DNA of 61,962 nt from Rhodanobacter denitrificans (GCA_017848855.1 JAFIHF010000065.1:1-61962); one strand, 5' to 3'; numbered from the stretch's first letter, positions 53,009 through 61,962 are shown. The notes: generated by a model not told the origin, from the sequence alone. Numbers and translations: made by a program.

Positions 53009-55207
53009 TTACTGGACGTTGGCAGCCGCTGCCGGCGCAACCGTCGTTGCCGCCGCCGCAGGCGCCGAGCTGGCCGCTGCCGGCAAGGGCTCCACCTTGG
53101 CGTTGTCGTCGGGCCGGAGCGCCAGTCCGCCGTGCTTGTACAGGTCGCTGGCCACCTGGTAGTAGGCGATCGCGGTGTTCACCAGGTCCTGCCTGATCGG
53201 CTGCACGGGCGTGGCGTCGCCGGTGGCGAAGTCGGGCTTGAGCTGTTCCAGCCGCTGGCGCGGTTCGAGGACGGTGAGCGTGTCGCCGCGCACGTAGCCC
53301 AGCTTCTCGTAGGTGCCGGGGAAGGCGTGTCCCTGCGCCGGCGTGCGCTGGAACACGTCCTGGCCGAAGAAGCGCGAGCGGTAGCTGAAGTCGAGCAGGC
53401 CGAGCAGGGTGGGCGGGATGTCGAGCTGGCCCATCAGTGCGTTCACGCGCCGGGGCTTGAACTGCGCCGGCGCGTAGATCCACAGCGGGATGTGGTAGCG
53501 GTTGATCGGGATGCTGGTCTTGCCCGCGCTGGAGGCGCAGTGGTCGGCGGTGATCACGAACACGGTGTCGGCGAAGTACGGCTTCGCACGCGCGCGCTTG
53601 ATAAAGTCCTCGATCGACCAATCGGTGTAGGCCACCGCGCCCGGCCGCGACGGCGCCTGGAACTTCACCCGGTCGGCCGGATAGGTGTACGGCCGGTGGT
53701 TCGAGGTGGTCATGACGTGCAGGAAGAACGGCTTGCCCGCGGCGTGGATCTCGTCCATCTGCCGCAGCGCCAGCGTGTAGAGATCCTCGTCGGCCACGCC
53801 CCACACGTTCTGGCTGTGGATGGGCATGTCCTTCGGGATCGCGCTGCGGTCCACGGTCTTGTAGCCGTTGTGGCCGAAGAAGTAGTTCATGTTGTCGAAG
53901 TAGCCGTAGCCGCCGTAGACGAACTCCGACACGTAGCCGCGGTCGTTGAACACGCTGGCCAGCGAGAACAGGTTCTCGTTGTCCTTCTCGCGCACCAGCG
54001 AATCGCCCGGCGTGGGCGGCACCGACAGCGACAGCGCCTCCAGCCCGCGCACGGTGCGCGTGCCGTTTGCGTAGAGGTTGTCGAAGAAGATGCTCTTGTC
54101 GACCAGCGAATCGAGGAAGGGCGTGAGGTGCTCGGTGTTGCCGAAGGTGCCGAGGTAATCGCCGGACAGGCTCTCCACGCTGATCAGCACCACGTTCAAG
54201 TGCTTCTCCGGCCCGTTGGCGCGGATCGCGCGGGTGAGGTCGCGCGGGTCGTCGCTGGTGAAGCTCGCGTTCGGCGCCTTGAGATCCTCGCGGATCAGCT
54301 TGAACGCCTCCGCGTCGGGCAGCGAGCGGTAGAACTTCTTGTAGTCGAGGTGGCTGGAGCGGAACGCCGCGAAGAACTGGTAGATGCCGTTGCCGGCCAG
54401 CTCGTTGACGTAGTTGTTCGCGGTGCGGTCCTTCATCTCGCCGTTGACCGCGGCCACCGAGACCACGGTGAGCAGCAGCCACACCAGCGGCACGCGCGCA
54501 CGCTGCAAGAGCGTGCTGCCGGAGTCCTGCGCGCGCAGGCCGCGCCGCGAGAGCACGAACACCACCAGCGCCAGCACCACCAGCAGCGACAGCCAGGTGC
54601 CGACCGGATAGGACTCGCGGATGTTGCCGATCACCTCGGTGGTGTAGACGAGGTAGTCCACCGCGATGAAGTTGAAGCGCGAGCTGAACTCGTTCCAGAA
54701 CACCAGCTCCGACGCCGCCACGAACAGCAGGCCGTACAGCAGCGCGAGGCCCAGGATGTACAGCCCCCACTGCCCGCTGGCGCGGCTGTAGGCCAGCGCT
54801 GGCAGCGGCAGGAAGAACAGGAACACCGGGATCAGCGGCCGCACGTCCTTCAGGTGCGCGTGCCACATGAGGTGCAGCACGCCGAAGCAGGCGGCGAACA
54901 GCAGCACCAGGATCGCCAGCCAGGCCAGCCAGCGCGCCAGCCCCGTCACCGTCGCGCGGCGGGTCGGCACCAGCCACAGGAACAGCACCATCGGCCAGGC
55001 GAGGTACAGGAAAGTAATCAGGTCGTAGCCCAGTCCCACGCCGAACGCGTACAGCCAGTGCAGCGGATTCGGCGCCACGTTGCTGCCCGACATCACCAGC
55101 AACACGATGCGGGTGACGAAGGAGATCGCGAGGTAGGTGATGCCGAGCCACCACAGCGGCCGGAACCGCTGGCGCAGCGGCGAGGGGGAGAACAGGGCGC
55201 GCGACAC
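53009..55207 (-). CDS. LtaS-like membrane sulfatase / phosphoglycerol transferase
   Basis: A 732-aa protein with five N-terminal helices (to about 250) and a large periplasmic domain of the LTA synthase/alkaline phosphatase superfamily. LNVVLISVESLSGDYLG opens the domain; the nucleophile Thr is probably in NGTRTVRGLEAL; FVITADHCASSAGK and HIPLWIYAP supply metal ligands. In Gram-negative bacteria such enzymes transfer phosphoglycerol or phosphoethanolamine to periplasmic glucans or lipids. The GTG start at 55207 has a GGAG site. A Pro/Ala-rich tail of 30 aa is unusual. Confidence 0.88.
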   Translation of the reverse strand: MSRALFSPSPLRQRFRPLWWLGITYLAISFVTRIVLLVMSGSNVAPNPLHWLYAFGVGLGYDLITFLYLAWPMVLFLWLVPTRRATVTGLARWLAWLAILVLLFAACFGVLHLMWHAHLKDVRPLIPVFLFFLPLPALAYSRASGQWGLYILGLALLYGLLFVAASELVFWNEFSSRFNFIAVDYLVYTTEVIGNIRESYPVGTWLSLLVVLALVVFVLSRRGLRAQDSGSTLLQRARVPLVWLLLTVVSVAAVNGEMKDRTANNYVNELAGNGIYQFFAAFRSSHLDYKKFYRSLPDAEAFKLIREDLKAPNASFTSDDPRDLTRAIRANGPEKHLNVVLISVESLSGDYLGTFGNTEHLTPFLDSLVDKSIFFDNLYANGTRTVRGLEALSLSVPPTPGDSLVREKDNENLFSLASVFNDRGYVSEFVYGGYGYFDNMNYFFGHNGYKTVDRSAIPKDMPIHSQNVWGVADEDLYTLALRQMDEIHAAGKPFFLHVMTTSNHRPYTYPADRVKFQAPSRPGAVAYTDWSIEDFIKRARAKPYFADTVFVITADHCASSAGKTSIPINRYHIPLWIYAPAQFKPRRVNALMGQLDIPPTLLGLLDFSYRSRFFGQDVFQRTPAQGHAFPGTYEKLGYVRGDTLTVLEPRQRLEQLKPDFATGDATPVQPIRQDLVNTAIAYYQVASDLYKHGGLALRPDDNAKVEPLPAAASSAPAAAATTVAPAAAANVQ

Positions 55208-55266
55208 GGGCAGCTCCAGAAGAAGGGATACGAAGAGGCGCCGGCATGGTCGGCGCCAAGGCGGGC

Positions 55267-55294
55267 GTTATACCCGCAGGGACTTAGATGTTAC
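55267..55294 (-). promoter_or_regulatory. Candidate promoter of the sulfatase gene
   Basis: On the minus strand GTAACA (55289-55294), a 16-bp spacer and TATAAC (55267-55272). The -10 lies in the centre of a small palindrome, GCGGG...CCCGC (55261-55277). Confidence 0.35.
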
Positions 55295-55300
55295 ATAGTT

Positions 55301-56521
55301 TCATTTTCGCAGGTCGGCAATCGCGGCGACGCGGGCGCGCTCCATCGCCGCGCCGATCGCCGGCCCCGCGAGCCCCTGCGCCACGAACGGCGCCGCGGTC
55401 ACCGCCGCCGCGGCCGCGCGGGCCTGCCGGAGATACGCGGCCGGCGGGTAGTCGTCGCACTCGTGGCCCAGCCGGCCGCGCTTGTCGGCGAGGCAGGCGG
55501 CGAGGAAGGTTTCCAGCCGCTCGGGTCGGCGCAACGCGTCCAGCGCGGCCAGCAGCTTCAGCACCGTGGCGGGCTTCAGTTCCAGCGCGCGGTGCGCGTT
55601 CAGGTGCTCGCGGCAGACCAGCTCGGCCAGCGCGGCGTGTTCGGTCGGCACCTTCAACCGCGCCGCGAGCTGGCGCAGTGGCGCCACGCCGCGCTGCTCG
55701 TGCATCACGTGCCGCGGCAGTTCGTCGGCTGGCGTCAGCGCCTTGCCGAGGTCGTGGGTGAGCGCGCAGAAACCGACCAGGTCGTCGCCCGGCGCGAGCG
55801 CCGCCGCGGCATCCAGAACCAGCTCCATGTGCGCGCCGGTGTCGATCTCGGGATGGAACTCCGCGCGCTGCGGCACGCCATACAGCGCATCGACCTCGGG
55901 AAACAGCACGCGCAGCGCGCCGGCCGCGCGCAGCACGCGCAGGAACGCGGACGGCTGCGCCTCGGCCAGTGCCTTGCGCGTCTCCGCCCACACCCGCTCG
56001 GGCACCAGGTGATCCACCTCGCCGTCGGCCACCATCTGCCGCAGCAGCGCCATGGTTTCCTCGGCCACGGTGAAGCCCAGCGGCGCGAAACGCGCGGCGA
56101 AGCGCGCCACCCGCAGCAGGCGCACGGGATCTTCCACGAATGCCGGCGCGACATGGCGCAGCACGCGCGCTTCGAGGTCGCGCACGCCGCCGTAGGGATC
56201 GATCAGCGCGCCGTGCTCGTCCTGCGCGATCGCGTTGATCGTGAGGTCGCGCCGCGCCAGGTCGTCTTCCAGCGTCACCGCCGGATCGGCCTGGAACACG
56301 AAGCCGTGGTAGCCGCGCCCGCTCTTGCGCTCGGTGCGCGCCAGCGCGTGTTCCTCGCCGGTTTGCGGGTGCAGGAACACCGGGAAATCCTTGCCCACCG
56401 GCTTGTAGCCCAGCGCCAGCAGATCCTCCGGGCGCGCGCCCGTCACCACGTAATCGCGGTCGCCCTCCGGCCGTCCCAGCAGCTTGTCGCGGACCGCGCC
56501 GCCGACGAGATAGATGCGCAT
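55301..56521 (-). CDS. cca: CCA-adding multifunctional tRNA nucleotidyltransferase
   Basis: Adds or repairs the 3' CCA of tRNA. At 406 aa it is of the class II, gammaproteobacterial type with a C-terminal HD domain. The nucleotidyltransferase motif is [13 protein letters not shown] then [19 protein letters not shown] follows. The HD part has [21 protein letters not shown], in part, and [17 protein letters not shown]. Start ATG 56521. Lies upstream of the sulfatase gene on the same strand, 93 bp apart. Confidence 0.95.
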   Translation of the reverse strand: MRIYLVGGAVRDKLLGRPEGDRDYVVTGARPEDLLALGYKPVGKDFPVFLHPQTGEEHALARTERKSGRGYHGFVFQADPAVTLEDDLARRDLTINAIAQDEHGALIDPYGGVRDLEARVLRHVAPAFVEDPVRLLRVARFAARFAPLGFTVAEETMALLRQMVADGEVDHLVPERVWAETRKALAEAQPSAFLRVLRAAGALRVLFPEVDALYGVPQRAEFHPEIDTGAHMELVLDAAAALAPGDDLVGFCALTHDLGKALTPADELPRHVMHEQRGVAPLRQLAARLKVPTEHAALAELVCREHLNAHRALELKPATVLKLLAALDALRRPERLETFLAACLADKRGRLGHECDDYPPAAYLRQARAAAAAVTAAPFVAQGLAGPAIGAAMERARVAAIADLRK

Positions 56522-56562
56522 GGAGGCGATTGTGGCATGCGGGGGCCGGGAACCCGGAGCGG

Positions 56563-56661
56563 TCAGGGCGCGTCTTTACGCACCTGCGCATCCATGAACC
56601 GCTCGATCGCTTCGAGGATGTGCGCGAGATAGTCGGGCAGGCGCTGCGGATCGGCGGTCAT
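56563..56661 (-). pseudogene. Truncated HepT-like (DUF86) toxin remnant
   Basis: Only 32 codons remain: DPQRLPDYLAHILEAIERF matches the first helix of DUF86/HepT proteins, which are normally 110-140 aa with an R-X4-6-H RNase motif near the C-terminus. Here the frame stops right after (VRKDAP), and no continuation is seen in any frame before cca. Its ATG overlaps the end of the nucleotidyltransferase gene (ATGA), so it keeps the operon layout of a HepT/MntA pair. Confidence 0.7.
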
Positions 56662-56948
56662 ACCGGCTGCGCTTCGGCGAGCACCCGGGCGCGGAACTTG
56701 TCCGGCAGCGCGTTGGGCGTCAGCACGTCCACGGGCACGCCGAGCAGCATTTCCAGCTTGTAGCTGATCGCGCCGAGGTCGAACAGCGTGGTTTCCGGCG
56801 TCGGGTCGACGAGCAGGTCGAGGTCGCTCCCTTCGGCATCGGAGCCGTGCAGCACCGAGCCGAAGACGCGCGCATTGCGGGCACGGTGGGCCTCCACGAT
56901 GCGGCGGATCGCGGCGCGATGATCCAGCAGGGCGGCGGATGGTTTCAC
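56658..56948 (-). CDS. MntA-like minimal nucleotidyltransferase antitoxin
   Basis: A 96-aa MNT-fold protein with the motif FGSVLHGSDAEGSDLDLLVD; G30, S31, D42 and D44 are the expected nucleotide and metal residues. Members modify their HepT partner by adding AMP to a Tyr beside the RNase site, which silences the toxin. Here the toxin is broken, so this antitoxin has lost its neighbour. The start is GTG at 56948. Confidence 0.88.
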   Translation of the reverse strand: MKPSAALLDHRAAIRRIVEAHRARNARVFGSVLHGSDAEGSDLDLLVDPTPETTLFDLGAISYKLEMLLGVPVDVLTPNALPDKFRARVLAEAQPV

Positions 56949-57009
56949 GGGCGTCTCGGTGCAATCGAATCGAGGTCAGCGTGCACTTTCCCGCCCGCTT
57001 GGGCAAGGG

Positions 57010-59079
57010 TCAGCGGTTGGCCTTGTTCACCGTGGCTGCCGCCGCCGACACCTGCACCGAACTCGCGGGCGCGGGCGGCGGCACGGGGCAGTCCACCGGC
57101 TTGCGTGCGCTGAGGCTGTTCGGCAGCTGGTAGGGCTGGCCGATCGGGGTGAGCCGGTCGGAGATCGGCAGCACCGAGCCGTGCAGGCGCCAGCCGTACA
57201 TCACGCTGTAGTCCATCACGCGCGCCACGTATTCGCGGGTTTCCTTGTACGGAATGGTGGCGATGAACAGGTCGGGCGGCAGCGCGCTGCGCGCGGCCAC
57301 CCACTGGTCGACGCGGTTCGGGCCGGCGTTGTAGGCGGCGCTGGCGAGCCAGGGCGCGCCGTTGAAACGCGCGGCCATCTGCGCGAGGTAGCGCGTGCCC
57401 AGCGCGATGTTGGTCGCGGGGTCGTACAGGCTGTCGCCGCCGGCCCACGCCAGTCCGTTGCGCTTCGCCACCAGGGCGGCGGTGGCGGGCACCAGCTGCA
57501 TCAGGCCGCGGGCGTCGGCGCCGGAACGCGCGTCGCTCATCCACGCGCTTTCCGAACGCAGGATGCCGTAGGCCCAGGCGGGGTCGATGCCGGCCTGTTC
57601 GGCCTGCGGCACCACGCCGTCCTGGCTGGCCAGCGGGAAGCGCAGCGTGTAGTAGCGCATCGCCTCGCCGCGGTTGAGGGTGAACGCCGCGCGGTCGTAC
57701 CAGCCGCGACGGTTCGCCAGCTCGACGGCCAGCAGCCGGGTGCGCTCGTCGGCGCCGTCCAGCGCGCGCGCCCATTCGCGCCGCGCCAGTTTCGGCAGGT
57801 CCACCGCGTACAGTTCGAACGCGCGCAACAGGCCGGGTTGCGCCAGCAGCGCCTGTTCCTGCTGCGGGTCGTCGAGCGGTGCGCGCGGGCAGATCACGTA
57901 GGGCTGCTTGAGCTGGTCGGCGGCGAGGAAGCCGAAGAACGTGGTTTCGCCGGCGAGTTCGGCATAGATCGCCTGCGCCTGTTCGGCTTGGCCGGTGGCG
58001 GCCAGCGCGCGGGCGCGGAACCATCGCCATTCGGCGTCCTGCTGCTGCTCCGCCGGCATCGCCGCGATCGCCGCCAGCACGGCGGGCCAGTCCTGCTTGG
58101 CCAGCGCCACGCGTGCGCGCCACTCGCGGGTGGCGGCGGTCTGCGCGGCGGCGGGCAGGGCGATCAGGCGTGCCAGCGCGTTGGTGTCGAAGTCGGTGGC
58201 GTGGAACAGCGCCAGCGCGCGCAGGATCGTGTCGCGCTGGCTGGCGCTGAAGTGGAAGCGCGTCTGCAACTGCTGCCATGCCGCGTCGGCGGCGGGCGTG
58301 TCGCGGCGCGCCTGGCGCTGCAGCGCCAGCGCGGCGGCCTGGCGCGCGCGCGCGGTGTCGGGCCAGTTCGCAGCGGCGGCCACGGCGGCGGCCGGATCGC
58401 GCAGCGCCTGCGCCAGCCACTGCGCTTCCTGGTTCTGCGGCGCGGGCAGCCAGGTGGCCAGCGCGGCGATGGTGCCGCCCTTGCCGGCGTCGGCGGCGCG
58501 GTCGATGCGCGCCCACAACCGCGGCGCGGTGAGCAGGCCCTGGTCGTGCGCGGCCTGCAGCACGGGGTCGCAGGCGCCGGGCAGTTCGGCCCGGGTCCAC
58601 AGTTCGGCCAGGTCGCGGTCGAAGTCCAGCGTGGCGCCGCCGGCCATGCGCGCCTGCAGCGCGTCGCAGGCGAGCGCGTCGCCGAGGCCGGGCTGGTACA
58701 GCTCGAGGAAGCCGCTCCAGTCCTGACGCCGCGCGAGCTCCAGCAGGAAGTCGCGGCGCAGGTCCTGCGCGGGGATCAGCTCGGGATACTGCGCGAGATA
58801 CGCCTGCACCGTGGTCAGGTCGGTCTGGCGCAGGTCGTGCTCCAGCGCGGCGGCGGGCAGGTAGGGATAGAGCGGGTAGTCGCGCAGTTTCGCGGCGTAC
58901 GCGCGCCAGCCGTCGCCGCCCTGCTGCGCCGCCGTCCAGGCCTGCTTGAACGCGCTGCGCTGCGCTTCGGTGGGCGTGGCCGCGTGCACGCCGAGGGCAG
59001 CGAGCAGGGCGCCGCAACCGAGCAGCAAGGTCGACAGGCGGGTGAGGGGATGGCGCCGCGGCGCTGCCTTCGCAAACAT
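57010..59079 (-). CDS. slt: Soluble lytic murein transglycosylase (Slt70-like)
   Basis: A 689-aa periplasmic enzyme that cleaves peptidoglycan to anhydromuropeptides. Signal peptide (cut near VHA-AT), a long alpha-superhelix (to about 480), and the GH23 catalytic domain: YGILRSESAWMSDARSGADA with the catalytic Glu, GLMQLVPATA, and WLASAAYNAGPNRVDQW. The C-terminus has a Pro/Ala-rich tail. The ATG at 59079 begins the signal peptide. Divergent from the GH17 gene. Confidence 0.93.
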   Translation of the reverse strand: MFAKAAPRRHPLTRLSTLLLGCGALLAALGVHAATPTEAQRSAFKQAWTAAQQGGDGWRAYAAKLRDYPLYPYLPAAALEHDLRQTDLTTVQAYLAQYPELIPAQDLRRDFLLELARRQDWSGFLELYQPGLGDALACDALQARMAGGATLDFDRDLAELWTRAELPGACDPVLQAAHDQGLLTAPRLWARIDRAADAGKGGTIAALATWLPAPQNQEAQWLAQALRDPAAAVAAAANWPDTARARQAAALALQRQARRDTPAADAAWQQLQTRFHFSASQRDTILRALALFHATDFDTNALARLIALPAAAQTAATREWRARVALAKQDWPAVLAAIAAMPAEQQQDAEWRWFRARALAATGQAEQAQAIYAELAGETTFFGFLAADQLKQPYVICPRAPLDDPQQEQALLAQPGLLRAFELYAVDLPKLARREWARALDGADERTRLLAVELANRRGWYDRAAFTLNRGEAMRYYTLRFPLASQDGVVPQAEQAGIDPAWAYGILRSESAWMSDARSGADARGLMQLVPATAALVAKRNGLAWAGGDSLYDPATNIALGTRYLAQMAARFNGAPWLASAAYNAGPNRVDQWVAARSALPPDLFIATIPYKETREYVARVMDYSVMYGWRLHGSVLPISDRLTPIGQPYQLPNSLSARKPVDCPVPPPAPASSVQVSAAAATVNKANR

Positions 59080-59221
59080 GCAAACTCCATTGAACAGGCT
59101 TTTGGTGATCCCTGCGCGGATTGTAGTGGAAGCGCCTGAATGCATCGGCGCGCAGCGCGGCTTGCGTGCGCGGCGCGCCTGATAAGCTGGCGCACCTTGC
59201 TCCCGTTCGCGCAGGTTCGGC

Positions 59222-60829
59222 ATGTCGTTTTCCCCCTCGTTCCGCGACCGTCGCCTGGTCGCCTGGCTGACCCTGGTGCTGCTTGCCTTGGCCGGTGCGG
59301 CGTGGTGGTGGTGCAAGGGTCGTGCGGTGAACCTGCCCGACGCGCCTTCGGCGCGCATCGCCTGTGTTTCCTACGCGCCGTTCCGCGAGCCGGGCGAGAC
59401 GCCGCTCGATCCGCGTGCCTTCGTCAGCCCCGCGCGCATCGACGCCGACCTGCGCGCGCTGTCCACGCGCTTCGATTGCGTGCGCACGTATTCGCAGGGG
59501 CAGGGCCTGTCCGCGGTGCCTGGCATCGCGGCGCGCTACCACATGCAGGTGTTGATGGGCATCTGGCTGGGCCGCGATGCGAAGGCGAACGCCGAGCAGG
59601 TGGCGCTGGGCATTGCCACCGCGCGCAAGTACCCGCAGGTGCTGCGCGGGGTGATCGTGGGCAATGAGGTGCTGCTGCGCGGCGAGCTGTCGAGCGCGCA
59701 GATCGCCGGCTACCTGCGCGAGGTGCGCGCGGCGCTGCCGGCTTCGATTCCGGTGAGCTACGCCGACGTGTGGGAATACTGGCTGCGCCATCCCGAACTG
59801 GCCGGCGTGGTGGATTTCGTCACCATCCACATCCTGCCGTACTGGGAGGACCAGCCGGTGCCGCCCGAGCGCGCAATCCGGCACGTCGAGAACGTCTACG
59901 CAAAGCTCGGGCAGGCGTTTCCCGGCAAGCGCGTGATGATCGGCGAAACCGGCTGGCCCAGCGAGGGCCGGCCGCGCCGCGACGCCGTGGCGAGCCGGGT
60001 GAACGAGGCGCGCTACCTGCGCGAATTCCTCCGCTACGCGGCCAGCGTGGACATGCCGTACAACGTGATCGAGGCCTTCGACCAGCCGTGGAAACGCGCG
60101 CAGGAAGGCACCGTGGGCGGCTACTGGGGCATCTTCGATGCGCAGGCGCGGCCGAAGTTCGCGATGCAGGGGCCGGTGGTGGAGATCCCGCGCTGGCGGC
60201 TGGGCTGGCTGGCCGGCGCGGCGGGCGCGGCGCTGTTCGTGCTGCTCGGACTGCGCCGCCGGCGCTGGGAGCGGCGGCGCGGCTGGACGGCGCTGGCGCT
60301 CGCCGGCTTCGCCAGCGGCTGCGCGCTGGCCTGGCAGTGGCGGCAGATGATCCATGCCTGCCGCGACGACTGGGAATGGACGCTTTCGCTGGCCGTCTGC
60401 CTCGCCGCGCTGCTCACCGCGCTGCGGCTGGCAAACTGGCTGGCCGGGCGGCTGGCGGGCGCGCCGTTCAAGCCCGCGCCGGCGGGGCGGTTGCGCTTCG
60501 GCTGGCTGTTCGTGCTCGCGCTGTACGGCCTGCTGCTGGTGTTCGACGGCCGCTACCGCGACTTCCCGCTGGGCCTGTTCGCCTTGCCCTGCGTGGGCTA
60601 CGCGCTGACCGCGTGGCTGGACGAGCGCGTGCGCGCGCCCTCGCGCGAGGCGGTGTTCCTCGCCGCGTGGCTGCCGCTGCTGGCCGCCGTGGTGGTGGCG
60701 CTGGAGCTGGGCGAGAACCCGTCGACCTGGCTGTGGCTCGCGCTCAACCTCGCGATCGCGCTGCCGGTGCTGCGGGCCGCATGGCAGGCGCGCGCCACCC
60801 GAACGCGCACAGGCGATATGCTCGACTGA
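59222..60829 (+). CDS. GH17-like beta-1,3-glucan enzyme with C-terminal membrane helices
   Basis: A 535-aa protein: one N-terminal helix (about 13-30), a periplasmic GH17-type barrel (about 40-310), and about seven C-terminal helices. The nucleophile Glu is in MIGETGWPSEGR and the acid/base Glu in VIVGNEVLLRG, both typical of clan-A glucanases. Related proteins in Pseudomonas and rhizobia act on cyclic or linear beta-glucans as transglucosylases. With the LtaS-like sulfatase nearby it may belong to periplasmic glucan metabolism, which is only an inference. Confidence 0.82.
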   Translation: MSFSPSFRDRRLVAWLTLVLLALAGAAWWWCKGRAVNLPDAPSARIACVSYAPFREPGETPLDPRAFVSPARIDADLRALSTRFDCVRTYSQGQGLSAVPGIAARYHMQVLMGIWLGRDAKANAEQVALGIATARKYPQVLRGVIVGNEVLLRGELSSAQIAGYLREVRAALPASIPVSYADVWEYWLRHPELAGVVDFVTIHILPYWEDQPVPPERAIRHVENVYAKLGQAFPGKRVMIGETGWPSEGRPRRDAVASRVNEARYLREFLRYAASVDMPYNVIEAFDQPWKRAQEGTVGGYWGIFDAQARPKFAMQGPVVEIPRWRLGWLAGAAGAALFVLLGLRRRRWERRRGWTALALAGFASGCALAWQWRQMIHACRDDWEWTLSLAVCLAALLTALRLANWLAGRLAGAPFKPAPAGRLRFGWLFVLALYGLLLVFDGRYRDFPLGLFALPCVGYALTAWLDERVRAPSREAVFLAAWLPLLAAVVVALELGENPSTWLWLALNLAIALPVLRAAWQARATRTRTGDMLD

Positions 60830-60851
60830 TTCCATTGCGAGGATCGACAAC

Positions 60852-61535
60852 ATGCGACTGGACAAGCAACGCATCGTGGTGACCGGCGCCTTCGGCACCC
60901 TGGGCGCGGCGGTGGTGCGCGCCGCGCTGGACGCGGGCGCCGCGGTGGCGGCGATCGACCGCGCGCCGGTGCCGGCGAACCTGGCTGCGGCGCACGGCTT
61001 CGGCGGCGTGGACCTCGCCGACACCGCGGCGGCCAAGCAGGCGATCGACGCGGCCGCCCAGGCAATGGGTGGCCTCGACGCGCTGGTCAACATCGCCGGC
61101 GCGTTCCGCTGGGAGACGCTGGCCGACGGCGACCCGGACACCTGGGACCTGCTCTACCGGATCAACCTGCGCACCGCGGTCGCGGCGAGCAAGGCCGCGC
61201 TGGCGCACCTGCCCGACGGCCGCGGGCGCATCGTCAACATCGGCGCGAACTCGGCGCTGAAGGCCGGCGCGGGCGTGGGCGCCTACACCGCGTCGAAGTC
61301 GGGCGTGATGCGCTTCACCGAATCGCTGGCCGAGGAACTGAAGCCGCGCGGCATCACCGTCAACGCGCTGCTGCCCAGCATCATCGACACGCCGCCGAAC
61401 CGCGCCGACATGCCGAAGGCGGACTTCGACGCCTGGGTGAAGCCCGAGCAGTTGGCGGGCGTGATCGTGTTCCTGTTGTCGGGTGCGGCGTCGGCGATCA
61501 CCGGGGCGCTGATTCCGGTGACCGGGCGGGTGTGA
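60852..61535 (+). CDS. SDR family oxidoreductase
   Basis: A 227-aa short-chain dehydrogenase. The NAD(P)-binding TGAFGTLG is at residues 11-18, and the catalytic Ser, Tyr and Lys are S134, Y145 and K149 (YTASK). D36 after the second strand (AAIDRAP) points to NAD. The C-terminus is short (GALIPVTGRV), typical of small 3-oxoacyl reductase-like SDRs. Starts 22 bp after the GH17 gene, so probably co-transcribed; substrate unknown. Confidence 0.88.
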   Translation: MRLDKQRIVVTGAFGTLGAAVVRAALDAGAAVAAIDRAPVPANLAAAHGFGGVDLADTAAAKQAIDAAAQAMGGLDALVNIAGAFRWETLADGDPDTWDLLYRINLRTAVAASKAALAHLPDGRGRIVNIGANSALKAGAGVGAYTASKSGVMRFTESLAEELKPRGITVNALLPSIIDTPPNRADMPKADFDAWVKPEQLAGVIVFLLSGAASAITGALIPVTGRV

Positions 61536-61543
61536 TCTGCCTT

Positions 61544-61962
61544 TCTCCCTCTCCCCTTTGGGGAGAGGGTTGGGGTGAGGGGCGGGTGCTCGCGAGAATC
61601 TTTCACTTCCGCAGTTTGGCTCGCCTGCGGCGGGCTTTCGGACGCCTGCCGGCGCCCGAGCTACTTTCTCTTTGCGTGCCCAAAGAGAAAGTAGCCAAAG
61701 AGAAAGGGCACCCCGCGGCGACGCTTTCCTTCCATCCATGGACGGAAAGTCCGTGAGTCGGGGCCGGGCTTTTCGAGCGGGCTCCTGCCCGCGCGAAAAG
61801 GCGTTGCCCTCCCTGGCAATGCCCGCTGCGCGGCCTCCTCGTCCCCGCCTCACCGTCGCCGAGGGGCCCCCGGGAAAAGCAGCGCGCTCCCAGCGCGCAG
61901 AAGCAACGGCAAGATCAAGAGCACCCCACCCCAACCCTCCCCTGCACGCAGGGGAGGGAGAT
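61544..61962 (+). repeat. Composite hairpin repeat, copy 4 (modules A-E, short form)
   Basis: Module A at 61544-61582. Module B is a simple hairpin: GCTACTTTCTCTTTG (61660-61674) with a perfect 15-bp complement (61681-61695) around a 6-nt loop; the roughly 75-90-nt interior of the other copies is missing. Module C: TTTTCG-GCGGGC (61770-61782) with GCCCGC-CGAAAA (61787-61799) and GGCGTTGCC (61800-61808) with GGCAATGCC (61815-61823). D and E follow to the window edge. No gene is supported in 61536-61962. Confidence 0.85.

Overview
The window is GC-rich (about 70%) chromosomal DNA from a gammaproteobacterium. Gene content and order point to Xanthomonadales (Lysobacterales), most likely Rhodanobacteraceae (Rhodanobacter/Dyella type): DUF2244-ctaCD-ctaE-DUF2909-SURF1-ctaAB, tsaD divergent from rpsU-yqeY-dnaG, tatABC, and intergenic spaces full of palindromic repeats. 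This placement is an inference from sequence alone. No tRNA, rRNA, CRISPR array, phage or transposase gene was seen.

Layout: (1) 1-251, end of a composite hairpin repeat. (2) 252-3407, short-type putA, reading left. (3) 3554-11622, cytochrome c oxidase region: DUF2244, subunits II, I and III, a 44-aa membrane protein, SURF1, a thioredoxin-like protein, heme A synthase and heme O synthase. No ctaG/cox11 is present. (4) 11651-19509, OmpR/HK pair and a tripartite RND efflux operon with DUF3240, whose pump looks CusA-like at the proton relay. (5) 19510-22833, a long structured leader with two overlapping small ORFs, then mgtA. (6) 22834-23805, two composite hairpin repeats facing each other. (7) 23806-31078, housekeeping: Na/Pi transporter, dedA, dnaG, GNAT, yqeY, rpsU, tsaD. 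(8) 31099-31725, a PemK-type toxin-antitoxin module with its operator. (9) 31786-35320, RluF-like pseudouridine synthase, an ABC-2 exporter pair, ferredoxin-NADP reductase. (10) 35622-42396, an archaic (Csu-type) chaperone-usher fimbrial operon. (11) 42412-48445, a tightly overlapped operon with twin operators, a decayed hydrolase, small membrane proteins, an XRE regulator, an exported TAP-type alpha/beta hydrolase and a NatAB-type exporter. (12) 48545-61535, alpha/beta hydrolase, hemH, SYLF protein, tatABC, an LtaS-like sulfatase, cca, a broken HepT/MntA pair, slt, a GH17 membrane protein and an SDR. (13) 61544-61962, another composite repeat running off the edge.

The most unusual signals are the following. 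First, a composite interspersed repeat (four copies here) made of a chain of hairpins whose arms change in a compensatory way between copies, so structure rather than sequence appears to be kept. Second, the mgtA leader, where two helices are mutually exclusive and one of them occludes the ribosome site of a leader ORF; that ORF overlaps a second ORF carrying a Pro-Pro-Pro stretch. Third, the self-regulated operon at 42.4-48.4 kb, which pairs an exported peptidase-like hydrolase with an ABC exporter.

Start sites are my own choices from ribosome-site spacing, gene overlaps and family lengths. Function calls rest on motif recognition by eye; no database search was possible.
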